A DNA stretch of 64,000 bases. It comes from DATFVA01 sp963711455. Its GTDB lineage: Bacteria > Bacteroidota > Ignavibacteria > Ignavibacteriales > Ignavibacteriaceae. Each line of letters starts with the position of its first letter. The first letter of the stretch is position 1. The stretch covers positions 744,001 through 808,000 of the forward strand of contig CAVQEH010000004.1 of assembly GCA_963711455.1 (NCBI GenBank), written 5' to 3'. Under the pieces are notes generated by a model. That model saw only the letters and a program-made list of their open reading frames with translations. It was not told the origin of the DNA and did no database searches. The position numbers and the translations under genes are program-made. Shown here in pieces: positions 37,192-45,374 of the stretch.

Positions 37192-37578
37192 TTATTGTTT
37201 AATTGCCATGCGCTGTTTATATGCTTCCAGAGCCTTTTCAAGTAATGTTTTAATTGCCGGTGAGTTGATCTGTTCTTCCGATTTAATTTGAACGTAACGG
37301 GAAATCTTTCCTGTTCCTTCTAATAAATTTTCAGGATCAGGAAGATCGACTCCCTTATAAAAGCCAAGCTTGATTCCTTTCTTTGAAGGGATAATTGTGC
37401 AGATTATATCGGAATATCGTTGTCCGTACACATAAGCAATCATTCGTGCAGGAAGGTCAACCTGTTCAATAATATCAGGAAGAATTTCAGCAATAACTTT
37501 TCGAATTTTGAAAACCTGTTCTACAATCTGTTTATCAAAATTCCCAAGAAATATTTTAAATCTCTCATCCTGCTTCAT
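37192..37578 (-). CDS. DUF1801 (YdhG-like) protein
   Basis: 128 residues with the YdhG/DUF1801 fold: an N-terminal helix 'IVEQVFKIRKVIAEILPDIIEQV', then strand-rich RMIAYVYGQRYSDIICTIIPSKKGIKLGFYKGVDLPDP and a C-terminal helix. The family is small, soluble and of unknown function, and is often found beside glyoxalase-like and RibD-C genes. Two more copies of the family occur within 6 kb (39734 and 42990). It is convergent with the preceding 551-residue gene and stands alone on the minus strand. Confidence 0.75.
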   Translation of the reverse strand: MKQDERFKIFLGNFDKQIVEQVFKIRKVIAEILPDIIEQVDLPARMIAYVYGQRYSDIICTIIPSKKGIKLGFYKGVDLPDPENLLEGTGKISRYVQIKSEEQINSPAIKTLLEKALEAYKQRMAIKQ

Positions 37579-37930
37579 TTAATTGGTTTCATTTTACTCT
37601 GTTGCTGAAGTTCCAAATCAAGTAAAAATTTACTAAACCTGCAATAGAATAGTTGCTGAGGGGTCTGTCGTATTTGACCCTTTAATTGCCGGCATCAGCC
37701 CTTTCAAAATTAAAATGTCGTCATTACTTTAGCAGTGAGCTTAACTTAAAATCAAAAAACAAAAAAGAAATTTGGTAAAGATTTCAGAACCTAAAACTGA
37801 ATTTCATAATGAGTTCATTATGTCGCTGTCAGAAAAGAAGTAACTCAGAAGGAAACTCCTGAACTTTTACCTCCTTTAGTTATAAACCAGGCAGATGAAG
37901 ATAAGTTTGACAGAAAAGAAATTAAAAATA
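37579..37930. other. Gene-free stretch of about 350 bases
   Basis: It lies between a minus-strand DUF1801 gene and a plus-strand NTF2-like gene, so it should contain both promoters. No coding frame, hairpin with a T-run or repeat that I can support. The frame of the next gene is open from 37895, but the ATG at 37931 fits its family better. Confidence 0.5.
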
Positions 37931-38284
37931 ATGTCGGTAAGTAATAAAAAGATTGTTATGAAATTTATAGATGAATTTATTAAAGGAAATAATACTTCCT
38001 ATATAAAATATCTGACTGATGACATAAAATGGAATATAGTCGGTATGCCTTCAATAAATGGTAGACAAAATTTTCTTCAGGCGATGGAAATGATGGGGCT
38101 TTGGCAGAATACTCTTAATGGAAATAATTCGTCCTATGAAAACGGGGAAAATATTATAGCAGAAGGAGATTTTGTTGTAATAGAAAATTTTAACAATCCT
38201 TCTCATTGTGATATATACCGGATTAATAATGGAAAGATTAAAGAAGTTACAACTTATGTTGTAGATACGTCTGACGATGAATAA
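37931..38284 (+). CDS. NTF2-like / SnoaL-like protein
   Basis: 117 residues from ATG 37931; the frame opens 12 codons earlier without family support. Cone-shaped NTF2-like fold: KKIVMKFIDEFIKGNNTSYIKYLTDDIKWNIVGMPSINGRQNFLQAMEMM is the N-terminal helical part with the 'D...W...G...i.G...i' pattern. A curved sheet (DFVVIENFNN, CDIYRINNGKIKEVTTYV) follows. Such proteins act as isomerases or hydrolases or only bind ligands; no catalytic residues can be named here. It opens the plus-strand run of small single-domain genes. Confidence 0.75.
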   Translation: MSVSNKKIVMKFIDEFIKGNNTSYIKYLTDDIKWNIVGMPSINGRQNFLQAMEMMGLWQNTLNGNNSSYENGENIIAEGDFVVIENFNNPSHCDIYRINNGKIKEVTTYVVDTSDDE

Positions 38285-38319
38285 CAAATTATAAAAAAAT
38301 AAAATGAAAGGAGTTACTT

Positions 38320-38706
38320 ATGTTAAAGAATAATAAAGCATTCAGCAGCTTTTCTGTAAATGATATTTCTAAAGCGAAAAACTTTTATGGCAAAACTCTT
38401 GGTCTAAAAGTTTCAGAAGTTCCTGAAATGAAAGTATTACTATATATTGATTTTGAAGATGGAGGCAGATTAATGTTGTATGAAAAACCAAATCATACCC
38501 CGGCTACATTTACGGTACTTAACTTTCTTGTAAAGGATATTGAAAAAGCTGTAGATGATTTGACAAACGGCGGGGTCAGGTTTGAACATTATGAAGGTGA
38601 AATAAAAACTGATGAAAAAGGAATTTCGCGCAATGGTCCGGTAATAGCCTGGTTTTCCGATCCTGCAGGAAATATAATCTCTTTAATCGAAGAAAAGTCT
38701 ATATGA
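38320..38706 (+). CDS. VOC (glyoxalase/bleomycin-resistance) family protein
   Basis: 128 residues. One vicinal-oxygen-chelate module pair: AFSSFSVNDISKAKNFYGKTLGLKVSEV, and LNFLVKDIEKAVDDLTNGGVRFEHYE ending with WFSDPAGNIISLIEE, the usual C-terminal signature. AAAGGAG precedes the ATG. The enzyme activity is unknown; the full set of metal ligands of a true glyoxalase I is not obvious. It is the first of several VOC genes in the run. Confidence 0.88.
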   Translation: MLKNNKAFSSFSVNDISKAKNFYGKTLGLKVSEVPEMKVLLYIDFEDGGRLMLYEKPNHTPATFTVLNFLVKDIEKAVDDLTNGGVRFEHYEGEIKTDEKGISRNGPVIAWFSDPAGNIISLIEEKSI

Positions 38707-38765
38707 ACCAAAAAAGTAAAACATGGAAAGCAATAAAATCGATTTAATAATAAATGGAGTATGAA

Positions 38766-39665
38766 ATGCAAAAAATAACCCCTTTTTTATGGTACGATAA
38801 ACAGGCTGAAGACGCGGCAAAATTTTATACGTCTGTTTTTAAAAATTCAAAGTTGGGAAGTGTTACAAAATATAATGAGGCAAGTGCAAAAGCTTCGGGA
38901 ATGCAGTCCGGTTCTGTAATGACTGCTTCATTTGAAATTGAAGGTTATAATTTTACAGCAATTAACGGTGGCCCGGTATTTAAGATAAATCCTTCAATTT
39001 CATTTTTTGTTCATTCCAAAGAGGAAAAAGAAATTGATGATCTCTGGAAAAAACTTACCGATGGCGGAAAAGCTCTGATGGAGTTGAACAAATATGACTG
39101 GAGTAAAAAATACGGCTGGGTTGAAGATAAATTCGGATTATCCTGGCAGCTTATGTTGGTCGACAACGATTTTGAACAGAAAATAGTTCCTTCTCTTTTG
39201 TTTACCGGAATCAAATTCGGTAAAGCAAATGAAGCTATCAATTTTTATACATTGATTTTCAGAAATGCCAAAGTAGATAATGTTTTCAAATACGGGCTCG
39301 AAGCTTTGCCCGATAATCCGGAAGCGCTAATGTACGCAGACTTCACACTTGAAGGAAAGAAATTTGCCGCAATGGATGGAGCCGGTGAACATAATTTTCA
39401 ATTTAATGAAGCCGTTTCATTTGTTGTAAATTGTGATAATCAGAAAGATTTGGATCATTTCTGGAACAAGTTATCCGAAGGCGGAGATCCGAAAGCTCAG
39501 ATGTGCGGCTGGCTGAAGGATAGATATGGAGTTTCCTGGCAGATTGTTCCTTCAATTCTTTCGAAACTTTTAAGTGATGGTGAAAAAAGCCGGAAGGTAA
39601 TGGAGCAGGTCTTACAAATGAAAAAATTAGATATTGCAAAACTTGAAAAAGCTTATAACAGCTGA
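38766..39665 (+). CDS. Tandem PhnB-type VOC protein (two 3-dmu-9_3-mt domains)
   Basis: 299 residues from ATG 38766, which has GGAG seven bases before it; an ATG four codons earlier is less well placed. Two complete PhnB/3-demethylubiquinone-methyltransferase-like domains are fused. The first (about 1-132) has ITPFLWYDKQAEDAAKFYTSVFKNS and the second (about 138-280) has IVPSLLFTGIKFGKANEAINFYTLIF; both end with the repeated 'YGVSWQIVPS / FGLSWQLMLV' signature. These proteins are VOC folds of unknown reaction. A decayed copy of the second domain lies 0.5 kb downstream at 40173-40264. Confidence 0.9.
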   Translation: MQKITPFLWYDKQAEDAAKFYTSVFKNSKLGSVTKYNEASAKASGMQSGSVMTASFEIEGYNFTAINGGPVFKINPSISFFVHSKEEKEIDDLWKKLTDGGKALMELNKYDWSKKYGWVEDKFGLSWQLMLVDNDFEQKIVPSLLFTGIKFGKANEAINFYTLIFRNAKVDNVFKYGLEALPDNPEALMYADFTLEGKKFAAMDGAGEHNFQFNEAVSFVVNCDNQKDLDHFWNKLSEGGDPKAQMCGWLKDRYGVSWQIVPSILSKLLSDGEKSRKVMEQVLQMKKLDIAKLEKAYNS

Positions 39666-39733
39666 TAGAATTCATTGATAACACTCATATACCCATATAA
39701 ACTGAAGAATGAGTAAATACAACTAAAATTTTT

Positions 39734-40156
39734 ATGAACATACAGGAACAAATCAAAATATATATTACTAACCAACCTGAACAAAAACGCAGCGACATGC
39801 AAGCATTGCACCGCATCATTCTGGAAATAATGCCGGGATGTAAATTATGGTTTATGGATGGCAAAAACAGTGAAAATAAAATCGTGTCTAATCCAAATAT
39901 TGGATATGGACTTCACACCAAAAAGTATGCGGATGGAAAAACCAGAGAGTTTTATCAAATTGGTTTCAGTGCAAACAAAACCGGAATCTCTGTCTATATT
40001 CTCGGTATTAAAGATAAGAAATACTTAGCCCAGACATATGGGAAAAAACTCGGCAAGGCGAGCGTAAGTGGATATTGCATTAAATTCAAAACGTTGAAAG
40101 ATATAAATATTGATATACTTGAAGCGGCAATGCGATATGGGCTTGCACAGACCTGA
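39734..40156 (+). CDS. DUF1801 protein
   Basis: 140 residues. EQIKIYITNQPEQKRSDMQALHRIILEIMPGCKLWFMDGKN is the family opening, followed by the strand-rich YGLHTKKYADGKTREFYQIGFSANKTGISVYI. Soluble, no known function. Second of three family members in this region; the copies are not close to each other in sequence. Plain ATG start with no strong ribosome site. Confidence 0.8.
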   Translation: MNIQEQIKIYITNQPEQKRSDMQALHRIILEIMPGCKLWFMDGKNSENKIVSNPNIGYGLHTKKYADGKTREFYQIGFSANKTGISVYILGIKDKKYLAQTYGKKLGKASVSGYCIKFKTLKDINIDILEAAMRYGLAQT

Positions 40157-40172
40157 TAGATAGTTCAGTTGC

Positions 40173-40264
40173 TTAGCAGATTTCACATTAGAGGATAAGA
40201 TATTTGCTGCAATGGTATGAGGTAATATGATAATATTTCTTTGAGTGAAGCGGAAAAGACATAA
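40173..40264 (+). pseudogene. Decayed fragment of a PhnB-type VOC gene
   Basis: Bases 40173-40217 translate as LADFTLEDKIFAAMV, nearly the same as ADFTLEGKKFAAMDG in the second domain of the tandem PhnB protein just upstream. After an in-frame TGA, a shifted frame at 40229-40261 reads DNISLSEAEKT, parallel to the HNFQFNEAVSF that follows in the intact protein. No start codon or remaining domain is present. This is a short relic of a VOC gene sharing that segment, either a past duplicate or a deleted neighbour. Confidence 0.55.
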
Positions 40265-40284
40265 ATAAATCACAGGACAATAAT

Positions 40285-40887
40285 ATGAGAAAGATAATTG
40301 TTTTATCATTCATTACATTAGACGGAGTAATGCAGGCACCGGGGGCACCTCAGGAAGACACCTCAAACGGTTTCGAATTTGGCGGCTGGGTAGCGCCATA
40401 TTTTTCCGAAGCAGACGGAGCAGCTGGTGAGTTTATGACCAAACAACTGCAGCCTGCAGATCTTCTTTTAGGTAGAAAGACATTCGAAATTTTTGCTTCA
40501 TATTGGCCCGGACATGGTGATATATGGCCAGGCGTTAATAATGTTACAAAATATTGTATGAGCCGCTCTATGAATAAATCGGCATGGAATAATTCGGTGT
40601 TCCTGAAAAATGTTGATGACATTAAAAAACTCAAGAACTCAGAAGGAACTGATATTCAGGTTCACGGAAGCGGTAACCTGGTTCAGACTTTGTTCAAACA
40701 TGATCTGGTTGATGAACTTTGGCTTAAAACGTTTCCAGTCACTCTCGGTAAAGGCAAACGTTTGTTTGAAGATGGAACAATAGCGGCAGCTTTTAAATTA
40801 ACAGACAATCTTATTACACCAAATGGTATAATTTTCGCCAACTACCAGCGTGCTGGTGAAGTTAAAACAGGTACAGTTGGAGCTTAA
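40285..40887 (+). CDS. RibD C-terminal-like (dihydrofolate-reductase fold) protein
   Basis: 200 residues. MRKIIVLSFITLDGVMQAPG is the classical start of the stand-alone RibD-C / YwjB / YyaP group; LLLGRKTFEIFASYWP, DIQVHGSGNLVQTLFKHDLVDELWLKTFPVTLGKGKRLF and the C-terminal strand complete the fold. These NADPH-binding reductase-like proteins have uncertain substrates. A second copy lies at 42433-42990. It follows the VOC gene relic. Confidence 0.9.
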   Translation: MRKIIVLSFITLDGVMQAPGAPQEDTSNGFEFGGWVAPYFSEADGAAGEFMTKQLQPADLLLGRKTFEIFASYWPGHGDIWPGVNNVTKYCMSRSMNKSAWNNSVFLKNVDDIKKLKNSEGTDIQVHGSGNLVQTLFKHDLVDELWLKTFPVTLGKGKRLFEDGTIAAAFKLTDNLITPNGIIFANYQRAGEVKTGTVGA

Positions 40888-40934
40888 TGCTGCTAACTAA
40901 AGTTGTTAAAAATTACTTTCAGAGGAATTAAACA

Positions 40935-41351
40935 ATGTCAGAATCAAATAAGTTTAAATTAAATACCTATGTTAACTATAAAGGCAACTGCCGGGAAGCT
41001 TTTCAATTTTATGAAAAACATCTTGGTGGTAAAATAACAATGATATCTACGTTTAATGATTTGCCGGATAAATCTCATATTCCGGGGGAGAACTGGGAAG
41101 ACAAAATACTTCACGCACAAATTGAAATTGGTGATGGAATTTTAATGGGAGCTGATATTCCAACTGCGGAACCGATGCGAAGCGCTTATATAACTTTAAG
41201 TGTTACTGATGAGAAAGAAACAGAACGGATTTATAATTTACTTTCCGAAGGCGGGCAGATTTTTATGAAGATGGATAAAACATTTTTTGCATCACACTTT
41301 GCAATGCTTCGTGATAAATTCGGTACATCGTGGATGCTGCTTTGTGAATAA
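40935..41351 (+). CDS. PhnB-type VOC protein
   Basis: 138 residues. FKLNTYVNYKGNCREAFQFYEKHLGGKITMISTFND and DKILHAQIEIGDGILMGAD are the standard PhnB (3-dmu-9_3-mt) pattern, and FGTSWMLLCE is the usual end. Soluble; reaction unknown. A ribosome site AGAGG lies a few bases before the ATG. Paralogous to 43491-43925, which differs in the substrate-cavity strands. Confidence 0.9.
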   Translation: MSESNKFKLNTYVNYKGNCREAFQFYEKHLGGKITMISTFNDLPDKSHIPGENWEDKILHAQIEIGDGILMGADIPTAEPMRSAYITLSVTDEKETERIYNLLSEGGQIFMKMDKTFFASHFAMLRDKFGTSWMLLCE

Positions 41352-41402
41352 TGAATTCTTACAAAGAAATGAATAATTAAAATAAATTAAGGAGAAAAAT
41401 TT

Positions 41403-41843
41403 ATGTCAACAATCTCGCTCCACAGGGTTTTTAAAACGTCAGCGGAAAAAATTTATCGTGCTTTTCTTCAAGGTGATGCTCAGGCAAAATGGCTTCCGCC
41501 AAATGGATTTACATGCAAAGTGCATCACCTTGATGCTAAAGTTGGCGGAACATATAAGATGTCTTTTACAAATTTCTCTACGGGTAAAAGTCATTCGTTC
41601 GGGGGGAAATATATTGAGTTAGTTCAAAATGAACGAATTCGTTATTCGGATCAATTTGATGATCCGAATTTACCGGGTGAAATGATTACAACTATTACTA
41701 TTAAAAAAGTTTCCTGTGGTTCTGATGTTACTGCGGTTCAGGAAAATGTTCCTGATGCTATTCCCCAGGAACTTTGTTATCTCGGCTGGCAGGAATCACT
41801 GGACCAGCTTGCTAAACTTGTTGAAATAGAAATTCCTGATTAA
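41403..41843 (+). CDS. SRPBCC / AHSA1-domain protein
   Basis: 146 residues, START-like helix-grip fold: RVFKTSAEKIYRAFLQGDAQAKWLPPNGFTCKVHHLDAKVGGTYKMSF is the AHSA1 (activator of Hsp90-like) opening; GWQESLDQLAKLVE is the C-terminal helix. Such proteins hold hydrophobic ligands or act on Hsp90; a small-molecule role is more likely for this subgroup. AAGGAGAAAAA precedes the ATG. It stands within the PhnB/RibD-C run. Confidence 0.88.
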   Translation: MSTISLHRVFKTSAEKIYRAFLQGDAQAKWLPPNGFTCKVHHLDAKVGGTYKMSFTNFSTGKSHSFGGKYIELVQNERIRYSDQFDDPNLPGEMITTITIKKVSCGSDVTAVQENVPDAIPQELCYLGWQESLDQLAKLVEIEIPD

Positions 41844-41889
41844 ACGATTAAAAATTATTAATAATAAAAATTGACCTGGGAGATAAGTT

Positions 41890-42315
41890 ATGTTACAAAT
41901 GAACCCGGTAGTGCATTTTGAAATGCCGGCAGAAGACAGAAAACGAATGTCCGGCTTTTACACAAAAGCATTTGGATGGAAGACACAGCAGCTTGGCGCT
42001 GAAATGGGAAATTATGTGGTTGTATCCACTTGTGAAACTGACGAAAAAACTATGCGTCCAAAAGAGGTCGGAATGATCAATGGCGGGTTTTATCAGAAGT
42101 CGGTTGATCCCATCTCGCATCATCCATCAGTAGTAATTGCTGTTGATGATATTAGAGAATCAATGAAAAAAGTCGCTGAAGCCGGAGGAAAAATATTAGG
42201 CGGCGATCCAAATAAGCCGGGTGAACCCGGAGATATCCCTGGAGTCGGACTTTATTGTTCATTCTTAGATACTGAAGGCAACCGCGTTAGTATGCTTCAG
42301 CCAGTGCAAATGTGA
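41890..42315 (+). CDS. VOC (glyoxalase-like) family protein
   Basis: 141 residues. VVHFEMPAEDRKRMSGFYTKAFGWKTQQLG, a central SHHPSVVIAVDDIRESMKKVAEAGGKILGGDPN, and GLYCSFLDTEGNRVSMLQPV are typical of the YdeI/CFP30-like VOC group. No characteristic metal-binding triad can be called with certainty. GGGAG precedes the ATG. Confidence 0.88.
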   Translation: MLQMNPVVHFEMPAEDRKRMSGFYTKAFGWKTQQLGAEMGNYVVVSTCETDEKTMRPKEVGMINGGFYQKSVDPISHHPSVVIAVDDIRESMKKVAEAGGKILGGDPNKPGEPGDIPGVGLYCSFLDTEGNRVSMLQPVQM

Positions 42316-42432
42316 CCACTACATTATAAGATGATATTATAAAGCTTAATTTAATTGCTCTTTTATCATTGCTGAAATTAATATCTGGAGTTTGGTTTAG
42401 GCAGATTAAATTCAACAAAAGGAAAAATAAAA

Positions 42433-42990
42433 ATGCGAAAGACAATCTACGCAATAAACAGTACTATTAATGGCTTTGCAGATCATACAGTAGGGATTGC
42501 TGATGCCGAATTGCATAATTACTTTAGCGATTTATTAGAAGAAGCGGATGTCATTTTATTTGGAAGAAAAACATATCAGCTAATGGAATCTTACTGGCCT
42601 GATGCCTGGAACGATTCAGAAAGCACAGAGAGTGAGAAACGATTTGCTGATAAAATTAACCCGATAAAAAAAATAGTTTTTTCAAATACATTGAAAAAAG
42701 TTAATTGGCAGAATTCGGTTCTTTCTGAAAAAGATCCTGTTTCAACAGTTTCAGAACTGAAAAGACAGAAAGGCAAACCTATTTTAGTCGGAAGCATAAA
42801 TATTGCAGGTCAGTTATTTAAAGAAAACCTCATCGATGAATTCTTCTTTGCAGTTCATCCTGTTATTTCCGGAAAAGGTCCGCGCTTATTTGATGGAATT
42901 GATATAAATACGAAACTTCAATTTCTTGATTCAAAAAAATTCAATTCGGGCGTAATGGTTCTTCATTATAAAAAACCTGAGAGTGATTAA
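42433..42990 (+). CDS. RibD C-terminal-like (dihydrofolate-reductase fold) protein
   Basis: 185 residues. MRKTIYAINSTINGFADH opening, VILFGRKTYQLMESYWPDAWND, and the nucleotide-binding KPILVGSINIAGQLFKENLIDEFFFAVHPVISGKGPRLFD match the stand-alone RibD-C family. It is related to, but clearly diverged from, the copy at 40285-40887. Its stop overlaps the start of the DUF1801 gene by one base (TAATG), so the two are translationally coupled. Confidence 0.9.
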   Translation: MRKTIYAINSTINGFADHTVGIADAELHNYFSDLLEEADVILFGRKTYQLMESYWPDAWNDSESTESEKRFADKINPIKKIVFSNTLKKVNWQNSVLSEKDPVSTVSELKRQKGKPILVGSINIAGQLFKENLIDEFFFAVHPVISGKGPRLFDGIDINTKLQFLDSKKFNSGVMVLHYKKPESD

Positions 42991-43391
42991 TGAAATCAGG
43001 TCAAAAATCATTTAAAAATATTGATGAATACTTTTCAACTATTCCCGGAGAAGTCCGGATTAAACTTCAGCAGATAAGAGAGACAATTCAAAAAGCCGCT
43101 CCTAAAGCGGAAGAAGTTATCAGCTACAATATGCCCGCTTTCAAACAAAAAAACGTGCTGATTTATTTTGCCGCATTCAAAGATCATATAGGATTTTTTC
43201 CAACATCAAAACCAATTGAGGTTTTTAAGAAAGAACTACAGCCGTACAAAACTTCCAAAGGAACAATACAATTTCCAATTGGTAAAAAAATTCCTTTTGG
43301 TTTGATTTCAAAAATTACAAAGTACAGGGTGAAAGAAGTTGAAGAGAAGAAAAAAAGTATAAACAGAAACAAATATTCAAATAACGAATAG
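42990..43391 (+). CDS. DUF1801 (YdhG/YjhX-type) protein
   Basis: 133 residues. NIDEYFSTIPGEVRIKLQQIRETIQKAAPKAEEVISYNMPAFKQKNVLIYFAAFKDHIGFFPTSKP is a very clear YdhG/DUF1801 match, the best of the three copies here. The C-terminus is a lysine-rich tail. Its ATG shares one base with the RibD-C stop, a pairing also seen in other genomes (from memory). Confidence 0.93.
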   Translation: MKSGQKSFKNIDEYFSTIPGEVRIKLQQIRETIQKAAPKAEEVISYNMPAFKQKNVLIYFAAFKDHIGFFPTSKPIEVFKKELQPYKTSKGTIQFPIGKKIPFGLISKITKYRVKEVEEKKKSINRNKYSNNE

Positions 43392-43490
43392 AAAACCAAA
43401 ACTCAACCCGATTTTATCAGGTATTAATGAAAGAAGAATAGAAGCGATTAATTTTTAATCCATAAATATAAATAAGAAAGGATCGATAAT

Positions 43491-43925
43491 ATGGCTAAGT
43501 TAAATCCTTATCTGAACTTTCCGGGGAATACCGAAGAAGCTTTTGATTTTTACAAATCTGTTTTCGGCGGTGATTTCGCAGGCGGAATCTTCAGATTTAC
43601 CGGCACTCCCGGGGCGGATAAAATGAGTAAAACAGATGCAGAAAAAATTATGCACGTTGCGCTTCCTGTTGGAGAAGGTAATATGCTGATGGCTACAGAT
43701 GCATTGGAATCACAGGGTTTCAAAGTAGTCTTCGGCAATAACGTACACCTTTCACTTGAAGCTGAAAGCAAAGCAGAAGCTGATAAATTATTTAAGGGAT
43801 TATCTAAAGGCGGTAAAGTTGTAATGCCATTAGCCGATGCTTTCTGGGGTGCATACTTCGGTGCTCTTACAGATAAGTTCGGTGTTCACTGGATGGTAAA
43901 TTATAGTTATCCTAAAAAAGATTAA
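43491..43925 (+). CDS. PhnB-type VOC protein
   Basis: 144 residues. AKLNPYLNFPGNTEEAFDFYKSVFGGDFAGGIFRF, IMHVALPVGEGNMLMATDA, and YFGALTDKFGVHWMVNYSYPKK are the complete PhnB pattern. Soluble; reaction unknown. AAAGGAT precedes the ATG by nine bases. A paralogue lies at 40935-41351. Confidence 0.92.
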   Translation: MAKLNPYLNFPGNTEEAFDFYKSVFGGDFAGGIFRFTGTPGADKMSKTDAEKIMHVALPVGEGNMLMATDALESQGFKVVFGNNVHLSLEAESKAEADKLFKGLSKGGKVVMPLADAFWGAYFGALTDKFGVHWMVNYSYPKKD

Positions 43926-43993
43926 CTGCAGCTTTATATCATTTGAAACCATGTTTAATCCATTGTGTTTCCATAACAGAAAAGGAGGTTCGG

Positions 43994-44290
43994 ATGTACT
44001 TAATAAGAGATGTATTTCATACAAAACCCGGTAAAGCAAAAGAACTTGTAAAAAAGTTTAAACAGGCCGCACCATTTTTCACTAAACAGGAGATGAAAGG
44101 TTTTAAAATTATGACAGACATTGCGGCTGCATACTGGACTGTTGTAATTGAATCTGAAGTTGAAGACCTGGGTGATTTCGCCAAGGAAGTCCGTGGCGGG
44201 ACATCTATAGACCCCGAAATGATCAAAATTATGGAAGGTTATATGGACCTGGTTAATGGCGGATACAGAGAGATTTTCCTGATTGAATAA
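43994..44290 (+). CDS. Small dimeric alpha/beta-barrel-type protein
   Basis: 98 residues from ATG 43994, fixed by AAAGGAGG at 43981-43988. The frame is open further upstream, but without a ribosome site. MYLIRDVFHTKPGKAKELVKKFKQAAPFF and the later strands KIMTDIAAAYWTVVIESEVED suggest a ferredoxin-like dimeric barrel, as in NIPSNAP or antibiotic-monooxygenase-like proteins. No catalytic residues can be named. It continues the run of small genes. Confidence 0.7.
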   Translation: MYLIRDVFHTKPGKAKELVKKFKQAAPFFTKQEMKGFKIMTDIAAAYWTVVIESEVEDLGDFAKEVRGGTSIDPEMIKIMEGYMDLVNGGYREIFLIE

Positions 44291-44455
44291 ATTGAATAAT
44301 GATATATAAATGAATTATAGGTGGAAGCAATAAGACAATTTTCATTTGTATCAGGTATCCTGGTGAGGCAGATTTATTGTGGTTGAATTAAGATGCTTTT
44401 GTGAAAATGATATAAGAAGGTATAAAAACTTTTATTAATAAAGATATAAATTGAA

Positions 44456-44884
44456 ATGACTGATCAATTAATTGTTACAAAAGAAATTGTGATTAATGCA
44501 GATGCCTCAAAAGTCTGGGAGGCGATAACAAATCCCGAATTAACAAAAAAATATATGCACAACAGCGAAGTAATATCGGATTGGAAATCAGGAAGCGCTA
44601 TTTTGTGGCGGGACGCCGAGAGTGGAAAAGTACACGTTAAAGGTACTATAGTAAATATTGAACTGGGGAAATACCTGAGAACCCTGGATCTCAGTATAGA
44701 TTCAGGATTACCTGATAAAGAATCAAACTATTCAAGAGTTACTTATGAATTGAATAATGAGAAGGGAAAGACTCGTCTGAGGATAACAGAAGACAAATTT
44801 AACAGTGATGAAAAAAGATTTAATGATTCTGTAAAATTTTGGGAGGTTGTTCTTTTGGGATTGAAAAATCTATTGGAAGAATGA
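44456..44884 (+). CDS. SRPBCC / AHSA1-domain protein
   Basis: 142 residues. LIVTKEIVINADASKVWEAITNPELTKKYMHNSEVISDWKSGSAILWRD is the START-like AHSA1 pattern, and FWEVVLLGLKNLLEE is the C-terminal helix. It is closer to the subgroup of stand-alone START-like proteins than to the copy at 41403. The ribosome site is weak. It ends the plus-strand run and converges with the two-CW gene. Confidence 0.85.
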   Translation: MTDQLIVTKEIVINADASKVWEAITNPELTKKYMHNSEVISDWKSGSAILWRDAESGKVHVKGTIVNIELGKYLRTLDLSIDSGLPDKESNYSRVTYELNNEKGKTRLRITEDKFNSDEKRFNDSVKFWEVVLLGLKNLLEE

Positions 44885-44902
44885 ACGTAGAAAATTAGAG
44901 GA

Positions 44903-45202
44903 TTAATTTTTTAATAGCTGTAATATGTTTTTTGTAGATTGATAATCCTTTCCTTCTTCCCGGATTACAAGATTGTAAAATTCACAATGCAGGCAGTTGG
45001 ACAATTTTGAAGCAAATGTTCCCTGTACTTTGGCTCCGCAAAGAGTGCCCGTAACAGCCCAGCAGGCACGACCTGCATTACTACCGTCATTAATTCCATT
45101 AGTTTTTGTTTCGGTTGCTGCAGGGCATACTCCCAATTCGTTAGCTTTAGACCCGCCCGGCTGACGTCCGCAATTTTTATATCTCCAGCAATTCTGTTTC
45201 AT
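44903..45202 (-). CDS. Cysteine-rich two-CW domain protein
   Basis: 99 residues from ATG 45202, set by AGGAG eight bases upstream; the frame opens 10 codons earlier. Seven cysteines lie at 5, 11, 26, 47, 55, 70 and 73 in the pattern CWRYKNCGRQPGG...CPA...GRACW..TGTLCG...QGTFA.K..NCLHCEFY. This matches small bacterial proteins known as two-CW proteins that are often found near signalling or redox genes. Metal or cluster binding is likely, but function is unknown. It stands alone. Confidence 0.75.
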   Translation of the reverse strand: MKQNCWRYKNCGRQPGGSKANELGVCPAATETKTNGINDGSNAGRACWAVTGTLCGAKVQGTFASKLSNCLHCEFYNLVIREEGKDYQSTKNILQLLKN

Positions 45203-45374
45203 TTTTTCTCCTGTTATTATAATCGTTCCCAATTAGCAAAAGTTTAGGTTGTACAAAAACTTTAGAGTAATTTTTCAAGATCCTTTTAAAGGGGATTGTT
45301 TTATTTCTTTGATAAGTTAAACCTGGAAATGAATAAGCGGCTTAAATTTTTGGAAACCGGGATTAATTTTGGAG

